Positions 9,469 to 17,955 of a stretch of 64,000 nucleotides of DNA are shown here, piece after piece (within the stretch, counting starts at the first letter, position 1; the number at the start of each line of letters is the position of its first letter). This DNA is from Desulfatiglans anilini DSM 4660 (GTDB lineage: Bacteria; Desulfobacterota; DSM-4660; Desulfatiglandales; Desulfatiglandaceae). The stretch spans positions 186,001-250,000 of the forward strand of contig NZ_AULM01000002.1 in NCBI RefSeq assembly GCF_000422285.1. Reading direction: 5' to 3'. Position numbers and translations under genes: made by a program. Below the pieces are notes generated by a model, which was not told the origin of the DNA, made no database searches, and saw nothing but the letters and a program-made list of their open reading frames with translations.

Positions 9469-9917
9469 GATGCTTCTCCTTCCTGTTGAAGAGAGGTGAA
9501 AAGGTTGCTGCGAAAGGCAGGGGCTGTAAAATGTTTCGGGTTCATTTCGATGAGGATCGCCTCGGCTATCCGCCCCGCGAAGACGTCTTCGGTGGTGTTC
9601 AGGATGTCGTTGCAAAGCGTTTGGCCCCGGTCGTTAAGTCCTGCCTGCCTGAACGCCTGCGCTAAAAACGCCTTGGCCAAATCGCTTTCGGGGTTGATCT
9701 CGAGGGCTTCACTTGTAAGGATCTGAATCGCCGATTCAGGATCCATTTCGTTCAATTTGTTCACCGCTTTCCCGATCGATGGGAACTCGCTTTGGGGCGA
9801 CATGGCCTGGATCCCTGAAAAGATGGTCTCCGCCTCCCTATAATATCCCGTTCCGCTGGCTATAAACCCAATCTGCATCAACAGTTTCAGTAGATCGGCA
9901 GGGAATTGCATCGGCAT
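9459..9917 (-). CDS. sctG: Type III secretion chaperone SctG / HrpB1-like TPR protein
   Basis: A 152-residue helical protein with TPR-like repeats, for example GYYREAETIFSGIQAMSP and later NPESDLAKAFLAQAFRQAG. It resembles the HrpB1/YscG group of type III proteins. YscG-type proteins bind the needle subunit in the cytosol together with a small SctE partner, preventing early polymerisation. Its position beside the needle gene sctF supports that role. The C-terminal tail overlaps sctI. The exact family (YscG versus HrpB1) could not be separated by eye. Confidence 0.78.
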   Translation of the reverse strand: MPMQFPADLLKLLMQIGFIASGTGYYREAETIFSGIQAMSPQSEFPSIGKAVNKLNEMDPESAIQILTSEALEINPESDLAKAFLAQAFRQAGLNDRGQTLCNDILNTTEDVFAGRIAEAILIEMNPKHFTAPAFRSNLFTSLQQEGEASCR

Positions 9918-9959
9918 ATGTTCTCCTCTTCATTTGGGGCATGGCGCCGCAACTGGCTG

Positions 9960-10214
9960 CTATTTGATATTCTGGTAGCAGTTGCGGATTCCGTCTGCCA
10001 GGGCTTTGACGGTGTTGGTCTGTGCTCCCATGTAAATCTGCCACTCATTGACAAGTTTTGAGAGTTCCATCTGCTGAGTGGTATCCGGGTCCTTACTTGC
10101 CTTTATTTCTTCGATCTTTGTTTTTATTTCTGTTTCTTTGCTCGTTCGTGCCAAATCAAGAGCATCAAAGATTGTACCTATATTCAGCGTTATGACATTG
10201 ATATTATCAGCCAT
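9960..10214 (-). CDS. sctF: Type III secretion needle subunit SctF
   Basis: An 84-residue protein with the helix-turn-helix build of needle subunits. The C-terminal helix contains MELSKLVNEWQIYMGAQTNT and ends in a short polar tail; the central turn has SKDPDT, matching the P-(S/D)-(D/N)-P type turn of YscF/MxiH. The ATG at 10214 follows AAGGAG by seven bases; eleven Lys/Arg-rich codons upstream are open but unlikely to be translated. It lies at the left edge of an AT-rich gap with its own putative promoter, so the abundant needle protein may be expressed apart from sctC-D-E. Confidence 0.9.
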   Translation of the reverse strand: MADNINVITLNIGTIFDALDLARTSKETEIKTKIEEIKASKDPDTTQQMELSKLVNEWQIYMGAQTNTVKALADGIRNCYQNIK

Positions 10215-10495
10215 GATAATCTCCTTTTTCCTTTTGGTTTTCTTCATAAATTGTATAAATATTTATAAAGAACATGCTTGTAAACAACAAGAGTATATCT
10301 GGAATTTATGCTTCTTATTTGCATGAGTGTGTTTTATTGCAAAACATATAATTAAGCATGTATTTTGAGTCAGAGATATATAAAATATTGGAGGAGCTCT
10401 GCAAGAAATGAATATGACAAAATGTCTAAAATGACATGGTAAGTTCCAATACAGAAATTGACAGTAGTCGTTTGGTTTTATTTTAGATATACACA
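10215..10495. other. AT-rich intergenic island between sctE and sctF
   Basis: About 280 bases with strikingly lower GC than the surrounding locus and no coding signal on either strand. It splits the otherwise overlapping sct operon into sctC-D-E and sctF onwards. It contains the candidate sctF promoter and several A/T tracts; the untranslated leader would be about 40 bases. Such AT-rich stretches often bind nucleoid silencing proteins, but that is inference. Confidence 0.7.
10262..10290 (-). promoter_or_regulatory. Putative promoter of sctF
   Basis: On the minus strand TTGTTG (10290-10285) and TATAAA (10267-10262) are separated by exactly 17 bases, a good sigma-70-type arrangement. The sctF start codon lies about 48 bases downstream of the -10 box. 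Found by eye in an AT-rich stretch, so a chance match is possible. Confidence 0.5.
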
Positions 10496-10747
10496 TCATT
10501 CTGTTCTATATTGTTCAGATAGATACTTTAATGTTTGTTCTGCAAAACGTTTGGATGTCTCCAGGGATTCCTTTATTTTTTCCAGGTCGGCGAATCTTTC
10601 CGGTGTTGCTCCGGAATCGATGGCGCCTTTTACGGCAATGAGATGGTGAGAGAGAGTGCGGATAACCGCGTCCAGGCATGTTCCGCTCTTGTCCGTTTTC
10701 AGTTCTCTTTCCAAATCGATTTCCGGCAAATCCACTCTGTCCTCCAT
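10496..10747 (-). CDS. sctE: Type III secretion needle co-chaperone, SctE-like
   Basis: An 83-residue helical protein. The central part HLIAVKGAIDSGATPERFADLEKI resembles the YscE/EscE/SsaE pattern in which a short loop with a Pro-Glu pair joins two helices, followed by a second helix. YscE forms a heterotrimer with SctG and the needle subunit. The start ATG overlaps the sctD stop (ATGA). Length and position next to sctD and upstream of sctF and sctG support the call; sequence identity in this family is low. Confidence 0.72.
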   Translation of the reverse strand: MEDRVDLPEIDLERELKTDKSGTCLDAVIRTLSHHLIAVKGAIDSGATPERFADLEKIKESLETSKRFAEQTLKYLSEQYRTE

Positions 10748-12147
10748 CAGTTTTCTCCAGGGTATATGTGCACGGTTTCAAATCCTTTAACGGCAATGAT
10801 CCCGTCCGGGCCGATGCGTCTGATGGCATAGCCGTTGCCGATCATGGCGCCTTCGAAGAGCCTTTCTCCCTGTGCGAGCAAAACATGCGGAAACGGCCCG
10901 AGGCTGATCGATTTCATAGGGAGGGTGAATCGGTGGTCACCGGATGTGGTGATCTGTTCACTGTGCCAGGCTTCAGGCGTTTTCGAGCCGATTTCATCTT
11001 CTGGAAGGAAAGCGGCCTGGAAGCTTTCTCGGATAGCGATATGGTCTCCGTACTCCTCGGTTAGGGCTTTCTTGACGGCCGACCATAGTCTGAGATCGTC
11101 CTCATGCAGCAAGCCTGTGGCGAGGATGTGGTCGGGATGAAGGGCGAAGTCGATTTTTCCTTTGAAGCCGGCTTTCGCCAGGCGGGCGTAAATCTCCTGT
11201 ACGAGGTTCTTGGGGGTCATGACGCGGTTGTCGATTTCTTCTATGAACGGGAGATCCTGTTTGATGACTTCGATACCCCGATCAAGGCGTTCTTCATCGA
11301 GTATGAAGCCGGTGAGGATGATCTTGCCCGGTCGTTCCGATGTCGCCTCCAGCGGGAGCCCCAAGGCCGCCAGTGTGTCTTTGCATATCCCTGCGACCTG
11401 TTCGTTGACGGTTATGCGGAAAGCAGGCAGGGGCCTATCATCCATCCTTCGCTGGATAGACTCCATCAGGGCCTGCTTTTCTTCCAACGTTTCCACAGAG
11501 CCTTTGAGCATGAGCCTGCCGTTTTCCAGGTGAAAGGCCTCCACTCCTGACAGCCCCAATTCGCCGATAACGGTTCGAGCCTCTTCAATGGGTGCCGTGG
11601 GGATCAAAGCGCTGAACGACTTGCCATGTGAGGGTTCTTTAGAAAAGGATACCAGAAAGATGCTAAGGGTAAGAACGCCTGCAAAGAAGACAGAGCTCGA
11701 GAGTAGCAGGCGGATGGATGCACGCTTTGGGCAGGTTTCTTTATCAGGTGAGACGTGAGCCGCATTTTTGGGAGGCGGCTCGGTCTTTTCCGGACCGGGG
11801 ATTTCAGGCAGGTTCAGGGGGGGCCATCTTTCACCCGCAGGGCCGATGCTGAAATGGGTGGTGCCGATCGTGACAATCTGAAAGGGAAGGAGGGTGGTTA
11901 CAGCCTGTTGAGGCCCTTCTCCGTCAATGTAGACAACGCCGTCCAGCGTTGAAAGCCCAAGGGTGCCGTCCGAGATGGAAAGGGATACGTGCCGGGATGC
12001 AACGCTTTCGTCGCTGAGCACGATATCGCATGCCTCCTGGCTTCCGATGACATAATGTCCCTCGCGGATCAGAACCTCGGCCCCAAGATGCGGCCCGGAG
12101 AGGATCTTCAGTACGTACGGCTTTTGCGGTTCTTGCGCGGGTTTCAC
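10747..12147 (-). CDS. sctD: Type III secretion inner-ring protein SctD with FHA domain
   Basis: A 466-residue SctD/YscD-family protein. The N-terminus is a cytoplasmic forkhead-associated-like domain (about 15-100), with EGHYVIGSQEACDIVLSDES followed by SRHVSL. After a Pro-rich linker there is one transmembrane helix (about 143-168, LLLSSSVFFAGVLTLSIFLVS). The periplasmic part has repeated ring-building modules such as GLSGVEAFHLENGRLMLKGS. The FHA part contacts SctK and the sorting platform while the periplasmic part stacks with SctJ and SctC. The start overlaps the sctC stop. Confidence 0.93.
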   Translation of the reverse strand: MKPAQEPQKPYVLKILSGPHLGAEVLIREGHYVIGSQEACDIVLSDESVASRHVSLSISDGTLGLSTLDGVVYIDGEGPQQAVTTLLPFQIVTIGTTHFSIGPAGERWPPLNLPEIPGPEKTEPPPKNAAHVSPDKETCPKRASIRLLLSSSVFFAGVLTLSIFLVSFSKEPSHGKSFSALIPTAPIEEARTVIGELGLSGVEAFHLENGRLMLKGSVETLEEKQALMESIQRRMDDRPLPAFRITVNEQVAGICKDTLAALGLPLEATSERPGKIILTGFILDEERLDRGIEVIKQDLPFIEEIDNRVMTPKNLVQEIYARLAKAGFKGKIDFALHPDHILATGLLHEDDLRLWSAVKKALTEEYGDHIAIRESFQAAFLPEDEIGSKTPEAWHSEQITTSGDHRFTLPMKSISLGPFPHVLLAQGERLFEGAMIGNGYAIRRIGPDGIIAVKGFETVHIYPGEN

Positions 12148-13958
12148 GGTTCGACTCCAAAGATGCCCCCTTTTTCGGGGCGGTGAAAAGTGGCTCGTGA
12201 CATCGATCCCCCGCCTTGTAAGGCGGTCAGATCGTTCTTGGGATCGGCTCCGGTGAAGGCCTCGTCCAGGATGATCCTCGGTGTGATCAAAAACATTCTC
12301 TCGGCCCGTTTGGAGACCCTCTGATCCTGTTTGAAGAAGATATTCAGGATCGGAACGTTCAGGAGACAGGGGATTCCGCTCGCGGTGGCAAAATGCGACT
12401 CGTGATAGTATCCGCCGATCAAAAGGCTCTGGTCCTCCTTGATGACGGCCTGGGTGTTCACGCTGCTCTTCTGGACGATCGGGATCTGGTCGACTTGCTG
12501 ATCGGGGGATATGTTGCCGTCTTCGATGCTGACGGCGAGTTTGATTCGCGTTTCCGAACCATCCCGGATGATATGGGGAGTCACCTTCAGGACGATCCCT
12601 GCGGTTACGGAGAAGAGGTCCACTTCCTGGTCTCCGGGTATTCTCACATAAAATGTCTGACTGTGCTCGAGGAGGGCGGCAACGTTGTCGAGTGTTAGGA
12701 CCGAGGGCTGCGACAAGACGCGGGCCTTCCCGTCTTGCTCGAGGGCGTGCACCTTGGCCAGGATATAGTTTGCGGCCGAGCCGATAACCGTAGCGAAGTT
12801 GAATCCCGGACCGACGATGAGGTCGGGATTGCCGGGTTTGAAATCCTCGTCGACATCGACTCCGGCATCGGTGAAGCGGGTTCCCTCGTTTGAACTTCCC
12901 CTGTGATGGAAACGCCAGTTGACACCCAGTTCGTGCAGGTAATCGGTGCTGATGTCCATGATAGTCGCCTGGATTTGCACCAATCCGACCGGGATATCCA
13001 ATTGAGGAATCATCTCTTCATAAAAGCGCAGCCGCTCTTCGGTATCCCGGACGATAACCGCATTCAATCGGGTGTCCGCCATAATAAACGCACTGCCATA
13101 TCTCCCGGTTCCCCTTTCACCCGGCGCATCCGATTCTCGATCGGCGGGTGGGCCCTCTTCAGCGGATTGAGCGGGTTGTTCTTCTTGAAGGGGGGCCCCA
13201 CTCGATGCAAGCCCCTTTCCTTTGAGTTTGCCGATGGTCCTGGGCAGGATCTTGAGCCGGGCCTCCGCCATCTGCCCGCCGGTGCCGTAGTCGGCGAACA
13301 GCTGACGGAGGATCGTGGCCACCCCAAGCACCGTCAACTGGGTATCCATGAAGGTGAAGGTCAGGTCCGCAGCCCAGGCATGCTTGAGAGGGAAGATCTT
13401 GATGACTTCCCGCGCGGCCTTGGCTGCAACCTCCGTCGCGCGCGTGTCGTTCAACTTCGAAGCGACGTCCGATACGAGTTCTACGTAGCGGGGCGGGCCT
13501 GAAACATAAAGCGTTCCGTCCTCGTTCAGCATTTCCAGACGAAACCTTTCGTCGAGCGCTCCCATTCGTTCCAGGGTTTCCTCGAGCATTTGGAAGGATA
13601 GATTCTTCATGATGATGATCTTGGAGCCCCATTCGCCCGATCGATTGAAGTAGAGCGTCTGGCCACCTTCGCAGTACCAGAGGAGGCTGTAGGCCCGGCA
13701 GATGTGCTCCAGAAAAACCTCCGGCTCCATCTGAATAAAACGGCCTTTGACCGTCCCCTTGACCTGTTCGCTGACGACTGCGCTCAAATGCTGACTCGAG
13801 CAAAAATCACGAAGCAGGTCCGCGAGATCTTCCCCTTCCGAGACATGGGAATACAGGTATTTCCTCCAGGGCAGGCCCCCGGCCTGGCTTTCTACGGTGA
13901 AGAGGATCGCGAAGGTGATGCAGCTCAGCACCGTTGTCTGAATGATCCGGGAGAACAT
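12144..13958 (-). CDS. sctC: Type III secretion outer-membrane secretin SctC
   Basis: A 604-residue secretin. A signal peptide (residues 1-26, cleavage probably after SQA) precedes N0/N1 ring domains and the N3 domain, then the secretin domain of the C-terminal 280 residues, with LDIPVGLVQIQATIMDISTD, ARVLSQPSVLTLDNVAALLE, VTPHIIRDGSETRIKL and INTQ-like SVNTQAVIKEDQSLLIGGYY. The sequence between N1 and N3 carries a Pro/Glu-rich insert (about 255-290). SctC forms the outer-membrane ring. It is the first gene of the operon; the transcript probably starts in the region to its right. Confidence 0.95.
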   Translation of the reverse strand: MFSRIIQTTVLSCITFAILFTVESQAGGLPWRKYLYSHVSEGEDLADLLRDFCSSQHLSAVVSEQVKGTVKGRFIQMEPEVFLEHICRAYSLLWYCEGGQTLYFNRSGEWGSKIIIMKNLSFQMLEETLERMGALDERFRLEMLNEDGTLYVSGPPRYVELVSDVASKLNDTRATEVAAKAAREVIKIFPLKHAWAADLTFTFMDTQLTVLGVATILRQLFADYGTGGQMAEARLKILPRTIGKLKGKGLASSGAPLQEEQPAQSAEEGPPADRESDAPGERGTGRYGSAFIMADTRLNAVIVRDTEERLRFYEEMIPQLDIPVGLVQIQATIMDISTDYLHELGVNWRFHHRGSSNEGTRFTDAGVDVDEDFKPGNPDLIVGPGFNFATVIGSAANYILAKVHALEQDGKARVLSQPSVLTLDNVAALLEHSQTFYVRIPGDQEVDLFSVTAGIVLKVTPHIIRDGSETRIKLAVSIEDGNISPDQQVDQIPIVQKSSVNTQAVIKEDQSLLIGGYYHESHFATASGIPCLLNVPILNIFFKQDQRVSKRAERMFLITPRIILDEAFTGADPKNDLTALQGGGSMSRATFHRPEKGGIFGVEP

Positions 13959-14525
13959 TTTGGGTTGCGGGGTAGACAGACCGGGGGTGCTGGTTGAACA
14001 GGCCGACCCTGATCGATCTCCTTGCGCGTTTTCCTCCCATGTCGGATTTCTTCCCGCTCCCGGATTTGCCGGCGGCGAGGAAAGGCAACCCGGTCATGGC
14101 GATTTTCCATGCTGGAAACATGCTACCCCTTTTAAATGCCCTTTGGAGGTCGGATGCGCTTCGATGTACGCCGGGCTTGTCCGTTCACAGGTTCGGCAGG
14201 GGCTCACAAGACCGATGAATCTCAGGCTGCGATGAAACGTATCAGCAATATCCATGCCGCAAGGTCCGAGTGTCTTTGCCTGCCTCGGTGTGTTTGGAGG
14301 TCCGGAGGGGTGGCCGATACAATTTATTGAAAACATAGGTTTTTGTGCAAAACTGTTCAGTCGTTTTACTCGGGTCGAGGCCTATGGGGCAGATCCCCGG
14401 GTGGCCGGGATGCTCCCTTCATCGACCGATTGTGCACAAAAGGTTGTGCTGTGGTGCCCAAATCAGGAGGCGTGTTTCTGATAGCGGTGTCCTTTTTATG
14501 TGGCTGCATTCATTCCAAGCTTGCA
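13959..14525. other. Non-coding region upstream of sctC
   Basis: About 570 bases between sctC and the degraded sigma-54 activator. Open frames on both strands lack homology, good start sites or codon bias. The right part (near 14320-14360) is AT-richer. I found no convincing sigma-54 (GG-N10-GC) box or strong sigma-70 promoter for sctC here, so its promoter is not assigned. The missing PAS portion of the neighbouring regulator would be expected at the right end but is not recognisable. Confidence 0.5.
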
Positions 14526-15767
14526 ATGGAACGAGCGCTCGGTAAGCACTGCTGGGAGGTCTTTCGGTCCAACATGTGCGAGAGGGATTGCGCGCTGCGG
14601 CGGACCATGGCCCAGGGGCGCCCCTTCGTCGACACGACCACGTATATCGTCGACCGCCGGAAACGTCGGATCCCGGTGGTGGTCTGCACGGCGCTGCTGA
14701 AGGATGAGGCCGGGCAGGTGCTTGGCGGGGTCGAGATCTTCCGGGATATGAGCCAGGTCGAGGAACTGCGCAAGGAGCTGGAAGGCCGGTATCATGTCGG
14801 GGACATGGTCAGCCGGAGCGCCGCCATGGCCGAGATCTTCAGGATTCTGCCACAGGTGGCGGGAAGCGGAAGCACGGTGCTGATCCAGGGGGAGACGGGA
14901 ACCGGTAAAGAGCTCCTGGCACGGGCGATCCACAATCTCAGCCCGAGGCGGAAGAAGCCGTTCGTGGCCGTCAACTGCGGCGCGCTGCCCGATTTCCTCC
15001 TCGAGTCGGAACTGTTCGGATACCGCGCCGGGGCGTTCACGGATGCCGTGAAGGACAAACCCGGGCGGCTCGCGCTTGCCGAGGGTGGGACGATCCTGCT
15101 GGACGAGATTGGCGATTTGAGCGCGGCATTCCAGGCCCGCCTTCTGCGTGTGCTCCAAGAGAGGACCTTCATGCCGCTGGGGGGCACACGTTCCATCAAG
15201 GCCGATGTCCGCGTGATCGCTGCGACCAACAAAGACCTGGCCTCGGAAGTGGAGGCTGGACGGTTCCGGCAGGATCTCTTTTACCGGGTCAATGTCTTGC
15301 GGCTGGATTTCCCGCCGCTGTGGGAGCGTAAAGAAAACATCCCCATGCTGGCCGAACGATTCATAGACCGGATGAACCGCCTGAGGGGATCGGCGATCAC
15401 GGGGATCTGCCGGGAGGCCGTCTCACGCCTCATGTTCTACAACTATCCGGGCAACATCCGGGAACTCGAGAACATCATCGAACATGCCTGTGTGCTTTGC
15501 CCGGGTGGACAGCTTGAAATCACTTGTTTGCCGGAGCATCTCAGAACGGGCCCTTCCCCGGTGGCTGAACGGGGGGGCGATGCGCAGGCCTTGCTCGAAT
15601 CGGCTGAAACCCGGGTGATCCTGGAAGTCCTCGAGTGCAACCGTTTCAACCGGGCGGCGGCTCGCGAACTCTGAATCCACAAGAGCACCCTCTACCGGAA
15701 GATTCGCCGACTTGGGATTGCGCTTCCCGCAGCCGATGGCCGGGCAGGCTCAGTTGAGCCCCGATAG
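14526..15767 (+). pseudogene. Degraded sigma-54-dependent activator (PAS-AAA+-Fis HTH)
   Basis: The AAA+ core is intact: Walker A GETGTGKE, the GAFTDA sigma-54 contact loop (ELFGYRAGAFTDA), Walker B GGTILLDEIG and the R-finger region. Upstream, only the end of a PAS domain is present (EVFRSNMCERDCALRRT onward); the sequence before MERALGKHCWEVF does not look like PAS, so the domain is cut. Downstream, TGA at 15672-15674 interrupts the Fis-type helix-turn-helix: the frame reads NRAAAREL, stop, IHKSTLYRKIRRLGI, where a Gly codon (GGA) would be expected. Both defects point to a pseudogene. A start at 14343 is also open. It lies beside, and divergent from, the type III operon, which it may once have controlled. 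Confidence 0.75.
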
Positions 15768-15800
15768 CGTCGCATTCATGCGACGCTATCGGGGCTCAAC
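15753..15800. repeat. 48-bp near-perfect palindrome
   Basis: Two 23-base arms (15753-15775 and 15778-15800) are exact reverse complements around a TC centre. The left arm overlaps the 3' end of the broken activator frame. It has no T-run on either side, so it is not a standard intrinsic terminator. It could form a cruciform or very stable RNA hairpin. Confidence 0.85.
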
Positions 15801-15850
15801 ATTGCAGATCTGCGATTTCATTCCATAGGAAGCCCTTTTGCCGCAGGCCC

Positions 15851-15878
15851 TTCTTTTTAAAAAACACTAAAATATAAT
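15851..15878 (+). promoter_or_regulatory. Possible promoter of the radical SAM gene
   Basis: A perfect TATAAT (15873-15878) lies 16 bases after a weak -35 (TTCTTT, 15851-15856) in a short AT-rich stretch, about 80 bases before the start codon at 15960. Confidence 0.35.
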
Positions 15879-15959
15879 ATGCTTATGCTGCATGGTCATC
15901 TGTGCCATTCTGTGGCGCGGCTTTTGCTTTCTTAGGGGGAAAAGCCGGGAGTTTCTTCG

Positions 15960-17321
15960 ATGAAGGTGGCCTTGACGGTATGGGAAGATCGTATTTCTCC
16001 CCTGTTCGATTCCGCAAGCATGCTCCTTGTCGCGGACATCGCCAGGGATGGGTTGAGCGGCAGGCGCCTCGTGCCTTTTGCCGGTGACTCCCCGCTGACG
16101 CGCGCCGCGCGGTTGGCTGATCTGGGAATCAAAGTTCTGATCTGCGGCGGGATATCCGGATCCTACGCGAATTTGATCGAGGTCCGCGGCATCCGGATCG
16201 TCCCTTTTGCAGCGGGCCCGGTGGAACGGGTCCTTGAAGCATATTTGACCGGCAAACTTGATCGGGAGGATTTTAAAATGCCCGGATGTGAGACTAGCGA
16301 GTGGGATGCCCCTTCGCAGGAAGAAGGATCTGTTTTGCCTGGAAGGCACCTTTTCGGGCCGGTTCCTTCCAGGCGTTTTGGGCGTTCTCTGGGTGTCGAT
16401 TTGACGCCCTACAAGACCTGTACGCTCGACTGCGTGTTCTGTCAGCTCGGCCGGACGACGCATAAAACGGTGGCGCGGGAGGAATATGTGCCGACCGAGG
16501 CGGTGATTTCGGAGATCCGCGCCTGGCTCGATGCGGGCGGCGAGGCCGATTACATCACGCTTTCCGGTTCCGGTGAGCCTACACTCCATTCCCGTTTCGG
16601 CGAAGTGATCGAGTTTGTCCGCACCCACAGCCGGATTCCAACGGCGCTCCTGACGAACGGGACCCTGCTTCACCTTCCCGAGGTGCGTGAGGCGTCTGCG
16701 GCGGCCGATGTGGTGAAGATTTCCCTGAGCGCCTGGAACCAGGCCTCCTACGGATGGGTGAACCGGCCGCACCCCAACCTGGAGTTCTCACAGTTGATGG
16801 CCGGGGAAAAGGCCTTCCGCGACTGCTTCAAGGGCCGGCTTTGGCTGGAGGTTTTCCTGGTGGCCGGTATGAATGCCACAGCGGCCGATGTCTCACGGAT
16901 CGCCGCCCTGGCAGGTGAGATCCGGCCCGATCGCATCCAGCTCAATTCGGCTGTGCGGCCGCCAGCCGAAGAATTTGCCGGAGCTGTGTCGGCGGAGCGT
17001 CTCCAGTCGTTCTGCCCGCTTTTTCGGCCCCAGGCTGAGATCATCGCGGAATTCCACGCCGAGAAAGAGGTTCCCGTGCATGCTACCCGGGAAACGATTT
17101 TCTCCATGCTGGAGCGCCGCCCCTGCACGGCGGACCAGATTGCCAGCGGATTCGGCATGCACCTGAACGAGGTTTCGAAGTATCTGGGAAATTTGCTGCG
17201 CGGCGGCCGCATCCGAATGGAGCGGAAAAACGGAACGGTCTATTATGCGCCGTCCGGAAGAGGGAAGGGGGCCGGCGGTAGTCGGAATACGCGATCGACC
17301 TCAGGGCCGTCGAAGGGGTGA
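15960..17321 (+). CDS. NifX-like domain / radical SAM / winged-helix fusion protein
   Basis: A 453-residue protein with three parts. Residues 1-105 resemble a NifX/NifB-type dinitrogenase iron-molybdenum cofactor-binding domain (MKVALTVWEDRISPLFDSAS, then ADLGIKVLICGGIS). Residues about 130-350 are a radical SAM domain with CTLDCVFC (CX3CX2C) binding the 4Fe-4S cluster and SGSGEPTLH as the glycine-rich SAM motif. Residues about 370-430 look like a winged helix (MLERRPCTADQIASGFGMHLNEV). The radical SAM part resembles the COG0731 group. A GGGAG stands eight bases before the ATG. Substrate unknown; the domain set suggests metal-cluster handling (inference). Confidence 0.82.
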   Translation: MKVALTVWEDRISPLFDSASMLLVADIARDGLSGRRLVPFAGDSPLTRAARLADLGIKVLICGGISGSYANLIEVRGIRIVPFAAGPVERVLEAYLTGKLDREDFKMPGCETSEWDAPSQEEGSVLPGRHLFGPVPSRRFGRSLGVDLTPYKTCTLDCVFCQLGRTTHKTVAREEYVPTEAVISEIRAWLDAGGEADYITLSGSGEPTLHSRFGEVIEFVRTHSRIPTALLTNGTLLHLPEVREASAAADVVKISLSAWNQASYGWVNRPHPNLEFSQLMAGEKAFRDCFKGRLWLEVFLVAGMNATAADVSRIAALAGEIRPDRIQLNSAVRPPAEEFAGAVSAERLQSFCPLFRPQAEIIAEFHAEKEVPVHATRETIFSMLERRPCTADQIASGFGMHLNEVSKYLGNLLRGGRIRMERKNGTVYYAPSGRGKGAGGSRNTRSTSGPSKG

Positions 17322-17384
17322 ACGGGCTGGCTCGTCTGATGGGAATCGAGGGAGGGACAGCCCCTTAGCGGGAGGATAGTTTCA

Positions 17385-17762
17385 TTGGCATTCAAAGATT
17401 ATTACCAGGTGCTGGAGATCGAGCCTGAAGCGTCGGGGGAGGAGATCAAGAAGGCCTGCCGACGTCAGGCGTTGGCCTACCATCCCGACAGGAACCAGGG
17501 CGACCCGGTCTGTGAAGAGCGGCTGAAGGAGATCAACGAGGGTTACCAGGTGCTGGGTGACGAAGCGAAGAGAAGCTGTTATGACGGCCTGTACCGGAGG
17601 GCGGAGGATGGGTTTGTGCCGCGCCGGACGGACTGGGACGACGTGTTGTTCGAAATGATGCGTGCCTTTGCGCGTGTGGGCTTCGGCCCGGGACGGCCCG
17701 GCGGATGCAGAGGCGGCAAATCCGGGAAGAGGGGCTGCCGGTGGAGAAACTGGAATTTATAG
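17385..17762 (+). CDS. Small J-domain (DnaJ-like) protein
   Basis: A 125-residue protein: an N-terminal J domain (residues 3-66) with the HPD motif in YHPDRNQGD, followed by a short Gly/Arg/Trp-rich tail. J domains stimulate the ATPase of an Hsp70. The G/F, zinc and substrate-binding domains of full DnaJ are absent, so it is a specialised co-chaperone. The start is a TTG at 17385 chosen because GGAGG stands nine bases before it and it starts the J domain directly. It ends five bases before the ferredoxin gene, suggesting co-transcription. Confidence 0.85.
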   Translation: MAFKDYYQVLEIEPEASGEEIKKACRRQALAYHPDRNQGDPVCEERLKEINEGYQVLGDEAKRSCYDGLYRRAEDGFVPRRTDWDDVLFEMMRAFARVGFGPGRPGGCRGGKSGKRGCRWRNWNL

Positions 17763-17766
17763 TCAA

Positions 17767-17955
17767 ATGGCTTACAAACCTGAAGTGGATGCTGAAAAGT
17801 GTGTGGGATGCGGCGAATGTGTGGAGGTGTGTCCCGTTGATGTGTATGAAATAATCGATGAAAAATCGGTGCCGGTCAATGAGGAAGAATGCCTTGGCTG
17901 CGAAAGTTGCGTAGAGGTCTGCGAGCACGAGGCGATTACCGTCTCAGAGGTTTGA
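17767..17955 (+). CDS. 2[4Fe-4S] ferredoxin
   Basis: A 62-residue protein with two CX2CX2CX3C cluster motifs: CVGCGECVEVCPV and CLGCESCVEVCEH. The second motif has Glu-His where Pro is usual after the last Cys. This is the common small dicluster ferredoxin of anaerobes, a low-potential electron carrier. The ATG at 17767 gives the typical length; the frame is open 35 codons upstream but that part overlaps the J-domain gene. The weak GGAG lies about 20 bases upstream. Confidence 0.92.
   Translation: MAYKPEVDAEKCVGCGECVEVCPVDVYEIIDEKSVPVNEEECLGCESCVEVCEHEAITVSEV

Noticed and set aside
1-13958. Flagellar export operon
   Set aside because: SctC secretin, SctJ lipoprotein, FHA-type SctD, needle SctF and chaperones mark a non-flagellar type III system.
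15672-15674. TGA in the sigma-54 activator read as selenocysteine
   Set aside because: The position corresponds to a Gly in the helix-turn-helix, where Sec has no sense; no SECIS-like stem just after the TGA was found, and the 48-bp palindrome is too far away (about 80 bases).
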